Below are positions 1 through 6,283 of a stretch of 6,564 nucleotides of DNA, in pieces. The position numbers and the translations under genes are program-made. Each line of letters opens with the position of its first letter. Within the stretch, counting starts at the first letter, position 1. The notes beneath the pieces are model-generated. The model was not told the DNA's origin and ran no database searches. It worked only from the letters and a program-made list of their open reading frames with translations. Location: NCBI GenBank assembly GCA_031272565.1, contig JAISTN010000332.1, positions 1 to 6,564 of the forward strand, in the 5' to 3' direction. The DNA is from Bifidobacteriaceae bacterium (lineage in GTDB: Bacteria; Actinomycetota; Actinomycetes; Actinomycetales; WQXJ01).

Positions 1-1530
1 TGGTGGTGGGTTGAAAACCTGCCGTTCCTGGACACGCCGGAAGACAACATCGACAAGACCCTCTACTACCGCTGGTGGCTGCTGCGTTACAACTACCTGG
101 ACGCCAACATTCCCGGCAACGACTACCAGTTCCCCACCTCAATGGAAGGCGTGCTGGGCTACAACAACGCCATCGTGCTGACCACCGGCATGTTTATCGA
201 TGACCTGAAGTACTTCCGCAACCCGGTCTACTCCTACGGCCCGGTGCTGTCCGCCGGGCAGGTCGCCAAGTCGTCACGGTACATCGACAACCCCGGCTAC
301 CCGGCCCACTGGGGGGCCAGCTTCACCCAGTACATCACCGAGGCGGCCTGGCGGGCCTATGAGTTGCACGGTGGCCCCAGTACCATCGGGGCCACCTTGG
401 GCCTGGCGGGTGAAAATGACGTCAAGGGCCTGCTAGCCACCTACGATTCGAACAACAACAACCTGGTCGAGTTCAACTACACGTCCATGACCGGCAACGA
501 CGCCGATGCCGTCTCGTTCTACTTCCGCACCGGCAGCGGGTCGGTGCAGAACATGGACCGGACCGAGTCCGCCTACCTCTATTCCAACGCGGTCGCCGCC
601 GCCAACTTCTACCGCCTGGCCGGCAACACGGCCAAGGCCACCGAAATGGACAACTTGGCCGCCTCGATCAAACAGGCCGTGCTAGACGTGCTGTGGGAGG
701 ATGCCCGGTCGGATCCGGATGAGGTGGGCCTGTACGGCAACCTGCTGAAGCACCATTTCACCTCCGACGGCTACGCCAACCCGTACAAGGAAATCAACAA
801 CTACTACCCCTATGCGGTGGGCCTGATGCCGCAGCCAGGGGACGCCGATTACGACGCCAAGTACCTGGAGGCCCTGCGGCTGTGGGCGGATGCCGACCAG
901 TACCCGATCTTCCCCTTCTACACCGCCAATCAGGTGGACAACCTGGCGCGCATCGCGGCCGGCAACGCTGGCAGCAACAACTTCTCCATCATCAATTCAA
1001 CGGTCACCTTCCGCCTGCTGACCTCCGCCCTGCGCAACTATCCCACCAGCTACATCACCGCGGATGACTACAAGAAGCTGCTCTACTGGAACGCCTGGGC
1101 GCACTACCAGGGCGGCGACAACCGCCAGCCCAACCAGAACGAGTTTTGGTCGAACGGCTCAGCGGCTGCCGGCGGGTCGATCGGCTACCGCTCCTGGATC
1201 CAACACACCATCCTGGGCACCACCAACTGGACGGTGATCGAGGACGCCATGGGCTTCCGCCCGCGGGAAGACGCCAAAATTGAGCTTGACCCGATCGACA
1301 TTGGCTGGGACCACTTCGCCGCCAACAACCTGTCCGTCCACGGCTACAACCTGCAGATCATCTGGGACCAGACGGGCACCAACTACGCCAGCCAGGTGCC
1401 GGCCGGCTATTCGCTGTGGATCAACGGCCAACTGGCCTTCACCGTCGACAAGCTGACCCACGTCATCTATGACCCCGCCACCGGCACGGTCCAACTGCCG
1501 GACAACCCGGCGGCGGGCGCCACCGTGGTG
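1..1530 (+). other. Catalytic region: (alpha/alpha)6-barrel, MGH1-like/GH63-like hydrolase, N-terminus missing
   Basis: Residues about 1-510. Landmarks in order: YYRWW (22-26); a Pro-Thr-Ser-Met-Glu-Gly stretch near 45-50 where relatives have the loop leading to a Tyr-Asn pair; TGNDADAVSF (164-173); MDRTESAYLYSNA near 185-197, resembling the family's R-P-T-x-N-S-Y-x-Y-G-D-A block; a Tyr-rich NNYYPYAVGLMP block near 267-278; NEFWS (380-384); and GFRPRED followed by GWDHFAANNLSVHGYNLQIIWD ending at 456, the best match to the C-terminal signature of MGH1-like domains. By analogy with this group (Asp acid, Glu base), D167 or D169 and E381 are candidate catalytic residues; this is inference. Other inverting six-hairpin families, such as trehalase-like or rhamnosidase-like, cannot be ruled out. 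The upstream part of the barrel lies outside the window. Confidence 0.68.
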
Positions 1531-4500
1531 ACCAACAACATCCGCAGCTTCCAATCCGCCTCCCAGGTCCGGTTCGCAGATTCGTCCCGCGTGGTGGACG
1601 CCTTCCAGAAGGCCGGCACCGACATCACCACGGGTAGCTGGGTCAACCAGAACTTCGCCAAGGGCAAGACGGTCACGGCCAGCTACAGCGCCAGCGGCCG
1701 GGCCGCCGCCAACGCGGTGGACGGCAGCACCGTCAACGAGCCTTTCTGGGGCACGGCCGGCTCGGCCAACGCCACCGACACCCTGACCGTCAACTTCGGT
1801 TCCGCCACCCTGATCAACACGGTGCGGACGTACTACTACAACACGTCATCGACCGCCACCGTGTCCGGCTACGCGCCGCCCAGGCTGTATCAACTGGAGT
1901 ACTGGACCGGCACCGCCTGGCAGGTCATACCGGACCAGAACCGAACTCCGGCCGCGCCGCAGGGCAACTACAACCTGGCCAAGTTCCCGGCCGTCACCAC
2001 CACCCAGATTCGGTTGACGGTCAGCCACGCGCAGGGCTACAAGACGGGCCTCAAGGAGATCCAGGCCTTCTACAACCCGGCCTCGGTGCCCACCCCCACC
2101 AACGTCGCACCGAAGGTGCGGGCCTCGGTTGACCCCGCCTATGTCCAGCCGGCCCAGGCCCGCCTGGTGGGCACGGTGGGCGATGACGCCCTGCCCAGCG
2201 GCGTCCTGACCACGCAGTGGTCGCTGGTCAGTGGCCCCACCGGCGGCGGCGTCATCTTCCTTGATCCGGCCCAGGCCACCACCGTGGCCCAGTTCACCGT
2301 GTCTGGCCACTATGTGCTGAAACTGGAGGCGTCCGATGGCGCCTTGACCAGTTCGCAACAGGTCGAACTAGACATCACGGTCACGGCCGGCGCCAAGCCG
2401 AACATCGCGCCATCGGCCACCGCCACGGCCAGCGCGGTGACGACCTGGAACCTGACCGCCGCCTTGAACGACGGCTACACCACCTACCCGGCGGGGGCGG
2501 AAGCGAACGCCTGGGGCACCTGGCACACCACCCCCTCGACTGGCGGTGAGTGGTGGGTCCAGTTGACCTGGCCCTACACCGTCCGGGTCGACGAGACCTC
2601 GATCTTGTGGCATGACGACTGCGGCACCAGTTGCTCCACCAAGACCGACGGTGTGGCGCCGCCCGCCTCCTGGCACATGCAGTACCTCAACAGTTCGGGC
2701 GTCTGGGTCGACATTCCGAACCCCAGCACCTACGGCGTGGCCCGGGGCGTCTTCAACGACGTCACGTTTGACCCGGTCTTCACCACCGCGGTGCGGGCCT
2801 GGATGGGCCAGTCTGCCACCGGCTCCAACTACCCGGGCATCATCGAATGGGAGGTCTACGGACTTGATCCAACGGCGGTCGAATCGCCCGCCGTGCGCAC
2901 CGTCACCGGTACCGCGCCGGTGCTGCCAGCCACGGTCGAGGCGGTCTGGGATGACAATGCCCGGTTGGACCTGCCGGTCACCTGGCAGACGGTCGAGCCG
3001 TCCAGCTACGCCGCCGCCGGCCAGTTCACCGTGCTGGGCTTTGTCCAAGGCACGTCCCTGATTGCCAGCGCCACGGTCTATGTCCGCGACACGCCTGGCA
3101 CGGCCATCAACAACTTTGTCGACGGTGCGGTGGGCACCAACCAGTATGTGGCGCCGAACCTGCCGGAACGGGCCATCGCCAACTACAACGACGGCACGTC
3201 GGAGTCCCTGGCCGTGGTCTGGGACGCCATCCCGGCCGCGCAGTACGCCGTGGCCGGCACGTTCGACGTCTACGGCACGGTGGCCGGCACCACCGTCAGG
3301 CCCAAGTGTGTGGTTACGGTAGCCAGCGCCCCGGCCTCGCCGCCGGTGGTCAGCCTGTCAGTCAGCCCCACCACGCCGGCCTCCGGCTGGTACGGCACCA
3401 GCCCCACGGTGACGGTCAACGTGACCGACCTGGCGGACCCGTCACCGACGGTGGAGTACGCGGTTGACGGCGGCGCCTGGACGCCCTACACCGCGCCGTT
3501 CACCTTGAGCGGCACGGGCACGCACGCGGTGCAGGCCCGGGCCACCAACCTGTTCGCGCTGGTCTCCGCCGTCGCCAACGCCACCATCAAGCTGGACACC
3601 ACCGCGCCCACGGCTTCGGCTTTGTTCGACAATGACTACCGCCTGTTGACCGTGACGGGGGCGGATGCCGATTCGGGCCTGGCCGGCTTGCAATACCGGA
3701 TTGGTACCAGCGGCACCTGGCTGACTTACCGGGGCGCGGTGGTGGTCAACGCCACTGGTACGGTGCAGTACCGTTCCCTCGACGCGGCCGGCAACTATTC
3801 GGCGATCGGCTCCGTCAGCGTGCCGGCACCAACCGACCCCGACAAGGACAACCTGGCGCCGGATGCCGATCCAACCGCCACGGCCTGCACCACCTGGAAC
3901 TGCTCCAGCGGCATACCGATTGGCATCAACGACCTGAACGATCCGTTCCCGGTGGGCTCCAACTACACCCAGAGTTGGGGCGTCTGGGGTGACAGCAACG
4001 CCAATCCGACGGCCACGGCCACGCTGACCTGGGCCACGCCCATCACCACGGACCTGAGCCAAGTGCTGTTCGATGATGATTCGGGTGGCTCCAACCCGTC
4101 CCACACCGGTCTGCTGCTGCCGGCCTCCTGGAAGATCGAGTACTACAACCTGAGCACCTCGGCCTGGACCGAAATCCCCAACCACTCCACCTACACCACC
4201 ACCTACGGCCAATACGACACGGTGACGCATGACCCGATCACCACCACGGCCATGCGCATCACACTGACCAAGCCGGCCACCGCCTACATGGGTGTGGTCG
4301 AATGGAAGGTCTTCTCCGCCGTGGCCCCAATCGTGCCGGTCACACCGGGCACGCCCAGCATCAGCGGCACGGTCCAGGTGGACCAGACCGTGACGGCGCT
4401 GCCCGGCACCTGGACGCCATCGGACACCACCTTGGCCTACCAGTGGGAGCTGGACGGTGTGGCCGTGGCCGGGGCCACCGCTGTCACCTACACCCTGCAG

Positions 4501-6192
4501 GCGGCAGACGCCGGCAAGACCCTGACGGTGGTGGTGACCGGCTCCAAGACCGGCTACGCCTCGGCCAGTGCCACCTCGGCCGGGGCGGTGGTGGCGCCCC
4601 CCAGCCCCATGGTGCCAGGTACGCCCAGCATCAGTGGCACGGTCCAGGTCGGGGAGACCGTCACGGCCATGCCCGGTAGCTGGACGCCATCGGACGCCAC
4701 CTTCACCTACCAGTGGCAGTTGGACGGCGTGGCGGTGTCCGGGGCGACTGCGGCGAGCTACGTCATCCAACCGGCGGACCTGGACAAGACGCTGACGGTC
4801 CAGGTGACCGGCGCCAAGCCGACCTATGCCACCACCAGTGCGGTCTCGGCCGGGGCGGTGGTGGCGCAGGGCACCATCACGCTGGTTGCCCAGCCGAGCA
4901 TTCTTGGCACGGTCCAGGTGGGTAGCACCGTCTCGGCCACTCCGGGTACCTGGTCTGTCACGAGCCTGATCCCGGCCTACCAGTGGCAACTCGACGGGAC
5001 GCCCATCACCGGCGCCACCGCCGTGGCCTACACCATCCAGCCGTCCGATAACGGCCACTACCTGCGCGTGGTGGTGACGGTGACCAAGGCTGGCTACGCC
5101 TCCGCCAATGCGCCCTCGGCCAGCCAGACGGTCCTAGATGGCACCATCACGCCGGGCACCGTCACCATTACCGGCACGGTCGAATCCGGCCAGACGGTTT
5201 CGGCCGCGCCAGGCACCTGGTCGCCCGCCGGCGTGACGTTGACCTACCAGTGGCTGCGCAACGGCACCCCCATTTCAGGCGCCACGAGTGTCAACTACGT
5301 GGTCAAGCCGGCCGACGTGGGCTTCACGCTGACCGTGAAGGTGACCGGCACCCTGACGGGCTACACCACGGCCACGGCCACCTCGGCCGGCCAGTTGGTG
5401 CCGCCCATCGTGGTACCGCCGCCCACGCATAGGTACGAGTCGTTCACACTGACGCCGGATCTGAGCGGCGATGGCAAGGGTGAAATCCTGGCCGTTGCCA
5501 CCAGCGGCGGCGCCTTGCACCAGTACCACGTGGGGGCGGACTTGAAGTCGCTGGGCAGCGCGGTGACGCTTGTCTCCAGTGGGCTGAACGGCTCCAAGGT
5601 GTTTGGCCCGGGTGACTGGGATGCCGACGGCCTGGCGGATGTCATCACGGTCGATGCTTCCGGCGTCATGTGGCTGTGGAAAGGCAAGACGGGCAACAAA
5701 CTGGCCGCCAAGGTCCAGAACGGCAAGGGCTGGTCGGCCTACCGCATCATCCCGTCCGGTGACCTGGACGGCGACAAGTTCAACGACCTGTTGGCCATCG
5801 ACACGGCCGGCAAGCTGTGGCTCTATTCCGGCAACGGCAAGGGCGGCTTCAAGACCGAGCGCAAGGAAGTGGGCCACGGCTGGACCGGCTTCCAGTGCTT
5901 TGGCGCGGGCGACCTGAACAACGACAAGAAGATGGACATTCTGGGCATCAGTTCCACCGGCTTGTTGTACGCCTACTTTGGCAAGGGCAACGGCACCTTC
6001 CAGGCGCCGGTCCAGGTGGGCAAGGGCTGGGGGGCCTTCACCCTGGCGGCCGGGGCTGACCTGAATGGCGACGCCCTGGCGGACATTGTGGGCCGCAACG
6101 ACACCACCGGCCAGCTCTACTTCTACAAGTCCAAGGGCGGTGGCCAGTTCGCGGCCGCCTCCCTGCTCAACTCTGGCGGCCCCGTCTGGTAG
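1..6192 (+). CDS. Giant modular secreted glycoside hydrolase (MGH1-like catalytic region with discoidin, Ig-like and FG-GAP modules), 5' partial
   Basis: The frame is open from base 1 to the TAG at 6190-6192 and gives 2063 residues. The 47 codons before the ATG at 142 already encode conserved-looking catalytic sequence (WWWVENLPFLD, then YYRWWLLRY), so that ATG is internal and the true start and any signal peptide lie upstream. Domain order: (alpha/alpha)6 hydrolase ~1-510, discoidin-like 551-692, PKD-like 701-795, discoidin-like 801-957, Big_4-like 961-1030 and 1037-1108, OmpL47/Ig-like 1114-1280, discoidin-like 1284-1440, four Ig-like repeats 1449-1800, FG-GAP/VCBS repeats 1811-2063. Only six cysteines occur, which suits an exported protein. 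The C-terminus has no LPXTG motif, hydrophobic segment or basic tail, so covalent sortase anchoring is not supported. Inferred role: extracellular cleavage of a glycan, with accessory modules binding carbohydrate or spacing the enzyme from the surface. The substrate is unknown. The frame and modularity are certain; the hydrolase family assignment is from remembered motifs. Confidence 0.9.
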   Translation, partial: WWWVENLPFLDTPEDNIDKTLYYRWWLLRYNYLDANIPGNDYQFPTSMEGVLGYNNAIVLTTGMFIDDLKYFRNPVYSYGPVLSAGQVAKSSRYIDNPGYPAHWGASFTQYITEAAWRAYELHGGPSTIGATLGLAGENDVKGLLATYDSNNNNLVEFNYTSMTGNDADAVSFYFRTGSGSVQNMDRTESAYLYSNAVAAANFYRLAGNTAKATEMDNLAASIKQAVLDVLWEDARSDPDEVGLYGNLLKHHFTSDGYANPYKEINNYYPYAVGLMPQPGDADYDAKYLEALRLWADADQYPIFPFYTANQVDNLARIAAGNAGSNNFSIINSTVTFRLLTSALRNYPTSYITADDYKKLLYWNAWAHYQGGDNRQPNQNEFWSNGSAAAGGSIGYRSWIQHTILGTTNWTVIEDAMGFRPREDAKIELDPIDIGWDHFAANNLSVHGYNLQIIWDQTGTNYASQVPAGYSLWINGQLAFTVDKLTHVIYDPATGTVQLPDNPAAGATVVTNNIRSFQSASQVRFADSSRVVDAFQKAGTDITTGSWVNQNFAKGKTVTASYSASGRAAANAVDGSTVNEPFWGTAGSANATDTLTVNFGSATLINTVRTYYYNTSSTATVSGYAPPRLYQLEYWTGTAWQVIPDQNRTPAAPQGNYNLAKFPAVTTTQIRLTVSHAQGYKTGLKEIQAFYNPASVPTPTNVAPKVRASVDPAYVQPAQARLVGTVGDDALPSGVLTTQWSLVSGPTGGGVIFLDPAQATTVAQFTVSGHYVLKLEASDGALTSSQQVELDITVTAGAKPNIAPSATATASAVTTWNLTAALNDGYTTYPAGAEANAWGTWHTTPSTGGEWWVQLTWPYTVRVDETSILWHDDCGTSCSTKTDGVAPPASWHMQYLNSSGVWVDIPNPSTYGVARGVFNDVTFDPVFTTAVRAWMGQSATGSNYPGIIEWEVYGLDPTAVESPAVRTVTGTAPVLPATVEAVWDDNARLDLPVTWQTVEPSSYAAAGQFTVLGFVQGTSLIASATVYVRDTPGTAINNFVDGAVGTNQYVAPNLPERAIANYNDGTSESLAVVWDAIPAAQYAVAGTFDVYGTVAGTTVRPKCVVTVASAPASPPVVSLSVSPTTPASGWYGTSPTVTVNVTDLADPSPTVEYAVDGGAWTPYTAPFTLSGTGTHAVQARATNLFALVSAVANATIKLDTTAPTASALFDNDYRLLTVTGADADSGLAGLQYRIGTSGTWLTYRGAVVVNATGTVQYRSLDAAGNYSAIGSVSVPAPTDPDKDNLAPDADPTATACTTWNCSSGIPIGINDLNDPFPVGSNYTQSWGVWGDSNANPTATATLTWATPITTDLSQVLFDDDSGGSNPSHTGLLLPASWKIEYYNLSTSAWTEIPNHSTYTTTYGQYDTVTHDPITTTAMRITLTKPATAYMGVVEWKVFSAVAPIVPVTPGTPSISGTVQVDQTVTALPGTWTPSDTTLAYQWELDGVAVAGATAVTYTLQAADAGKTLTVVVTGSKTGYASASATSAGAVVAPPSPMVPGTPSISGTVQVGETVTAMPGSWTPSDATFTYQWQLDGVAVSGATAASYVIQPADLDKTLTVQVTGAKPTYATTSAVSAGAVVAQGTITLVAQPSILGTVQVGSTVSATPGTWSVTSLIPAYQWQLDGTPITGATAVAYTIQPSDNGHYLRVVVTVTKAGYASANAPSASQTVLDGTITPGTVTITGTVESGQTVSAAPGTWSPAGVTLTYQWLRNGTPISGATSVNYVVKPADVGFTLTVKVTGTLTGYTTATATSAGQLVPPIVVPPPTHRYESFTLTPDLSGDGKGEILAVATSGGALHQYHVGADLKSLGSAVTLVSSGLNGSKVFGPGDWDADGLADVITVDASGVMWLWKGKTGNKLAAKVQNGKGWSAYRIIPSGDLDGDKFNDLLAIDTAGKLWLYSGNGKGGFKTERKEVGHGWTGFQCFGAGDLNNDKKMDILGISSTGLLYAYFGKGNGTFQAPVQVGKGWGAFTLAAGADLNGDALADIVGRNDTTGQLYFYKSKGGGQFAAASLLNSGGPVW
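1651..2079 (+). other. Discoidin-like (F5/8 type C) module 1
   Basis: Residues 551-692. It begins NFAKGKTVTASYS, the usual opening of an F5/8C domain, followed by AANAVDGS and FWGTAG. The later part reads YQLEYWTGTAWQVIP, a Phe-Pro-Ala-Val-Thr-Thr-Thr segment with IRLTV, and KEIQAFYNP. These are the strands of a jelly-roll carbohydrate-binding module of the kind attached to many secreted actinobacterial hydrolases. It directly follows the catalytic region and is the most likely of the modules to help bind substrate. No ligand can be assigned from sequence. Confidence 0.75.
2101..2385 (+). other. PKD-like beta-sandwich domain
   Basis: Residues 701-795. It opens NVAPKVRASVDP and contains TTQWSLVSGP, then AQFTVSGHYVLKLEASDG, then VELDITV. 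The order Trp-x-hydrophobic-x-Ser-Gly-Pro, then G-x-Y-x-L-x-L-x-A-S-D-G, is the hallmark of PKD/REJ-type repeats found between catalytic and binding modules. It probably acts as a spacer. Confidence 0.7.
2401..2871 (+). other. Discoidin-like module 2
   Basis: Residues 801-957. It opens NIAPSATATASAVTTWN (801-817) and contains NAWGTWHT, VQLTWPYTVRVDE, a WHDDCGTSC loop (870-878), PPASWHMQYLN, WVDIPNPSTYGVA, FNDVTFDPVFTTAVRAWM and IIEWEVYG. The same sequence of blocks recurs in module 3 (1284-1440), so the two are paralogous. C874 and C878 are four residues apart in a loop and have no counterparts in module 3. Assignment to an F5/8C-like carbohydrate-binding fold is by pattern. Binding is inferred. 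Confidence 0.7.
2881..3324 (+). other. Two Big_4-like bacterial Ig domains
   Basis: Residues 961-1030 and 1037-1108. Each has the Big_4 pattern: an early LPATVEAVWDD or LPERAIANYNDG segment, then LPVTWQTV or LAVVWDAI, a YAAAGQFTVLG or YAVAGTFDVYG strand with the conserved Ala-Gly, and a terminal ATVYV or CVVTV strand. Such domains commonly follow discoidin-like modules in actinobacterial surface enzymes. They are probably structural spacers. The second copy carries a lone cysteine (C1103) near its last strand. Confidence 0.72.
3340..3840 (+). other. OmpL47-type/Ig-like segment, two units
   Basis: Residues 1114-1280. The first unit has GWYGTSPTVTVNVTD, VEYAVDGGAWTPYTAPFTL, GTHAVQARATN and the closing KLDTTAPTAS. 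The second has DADSGLAGLQYRIG, GTWLTYRGAVVV, GTVQYRSLDAAGNYS. The motifs x-Y-x-V-D-G-G-x-W-x-x-Y, and Y-R-S-x-D-A-A-G-N, and L-D-T-T-A-P are those of OmpL47-type or Big-like repeats in large secreted bacterial proteins. The second unit is less regular than the first. No function beyond spacing can be shown. Confidence 0.66.
3850..4320 (+). other. Discoidin-like module 3
   Basis: Residues 1284-1440. It opens NLAPDADPTATACTTWNC (1284-1301) and contains QSWGVWGD, ATLTWATPITTDL, an FDDDSGGSN loop, LPASWKIEYYN, WTEIPNHSTY, VTHDPITTTAMRITL and VVEWKVFSA. Block for block it parallels module 2 (801-957). Two cysteines, C1296 and C1301, flank the TTWN motif; module 2 has V813 and L818 there. It is probably a carbohydrate-binding jelly roll, by analogy with F5/8C-like modules. 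Confidence 0.7.
4345..5400 (+). repeat. Four tandem Ig-like repeats of 89-90 residues
   Basis: Repeat units cover residues about 1449-1538, 1539-1628, 1629-1717 and 1718-1800. The consensus is P-G-T-P-x-I-x-G-T-V-x-x-G-x-T-V-x-A-x-P-G-T-W, then Y-Q-W-x-L-D-G-x-x-I/V-x-G-A-T, Y-x-I-x-P-A-D, L-x-V-x-V-T-G, and G-Y-A-x-A-x-A-x-S-A-G. Units 1 and 2 keep an exact 270-nt register with long identical stretches, for instance 4575-4597 against 4845-4867. Unit 3 keeps the same register and unit 4 is one codon shorter. This Ig-like repeat is widespread in actinobacterial exported proteins and probably serves as an extended stalk. It ends in a Pro-rich linker (PPIVVPPPTH, 1801-1810). Confidence 0.88.
5431..6189 (+). 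repeat. Five FG-GAP/VCBS repeats with calcium-loop motifs (C-terminal)
   Basis: Residues 1811-2063. Five loops of the D-x-[DNS]-x-D-x-x-x-[DE] type start at D1820 (DLSGDGKGE), D1872 (DWDADGLAD), D1921 (DLDGDKFND), D1971 (DLNNDKKMD) and D2020 (DLNGDALAD). They are spaced 49-52 residues apart. Between them lie G-x-L-W-L-Y-x-G-x-G-x-G-G-F strands and G-K-G-W-x-A/G-F/Y segments. In FG-GAP/VCBS proteins such loops bind calcium and the repeats build beta-propeller blades. The first unit is the most diverged after its loop. The block ends only about 35 residues after the last loop, at the protein terminus. Confidence 0.87.
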
Positions 6193-6207
6193 GCGCTCCC
6201 AGAGCCT

Positions 6208-6250
6208 GGCGCCCCCGGGTCGGTCACCCTCCGCCGGCCCCGGGGGCGCC
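6208..6250. terminator. G+C-rich stem-loop between convergent genes, probable terminator
   Basis: A perfect 12-bp inverted repeat: left arm GGCGCCCCCGGG (6208-6219) pairs with CCCGGGGGCGCC (6239-6250) across a 19-nt loop. It starts 16 nt after the TAG of the large hydrolase gene and lies 33 nt beyond the stop of the converging gene. The tract after it on the plus strand is TTCCCCTCAA, so there is no clean T-run; high-GC actinobacteria often have such terminators. It could serve both genes, but that is inferred from position. Confidence 0.62.
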
Positions 6251-6283
6251 TTCCCCTCAAGGCCGGCCACCGAACGGGCCCGG

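Noticed and set aside
142..144. ATG at 142 as the start of the large gene
   Set aside because: The 47 codons before it are open in the same frame back to base 1 and encode conserved-looking hydrolase sequence, so this Met is internal.
2368..3048. Antisense open frame of 226 codons opposite discoidin module 2
   Set aside because: Arg/Gly/Val-rich composition with no recognisable motif; a shadow of the real frame.
3442..5058. Long antisense open frame of 538 codons on the minus strand
   Set aside because: It is opposite clearly coding Ig and discoidin repeats, is Gly/Arg-rich with no recognisable domain, and is explained by high GC and absence of stop codons in the opposite frame.
4345..5400. 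Regular repeats considered as a CRISPR array or DNA-level satellite
   Set aside because: The period is about 270 nt, always a multiple of three, and each unit encodes a complete Ig-like domain, so these are protein repeats.
6190..6192. Possible read-through or frameshift to a cell-wall anchor after the TAG
   Set aside because: The sequence after 6192 runs into the stem-loop and no LPXTG-like or hydrophobic segment appears in any plus-strand frame that would continue the protein.
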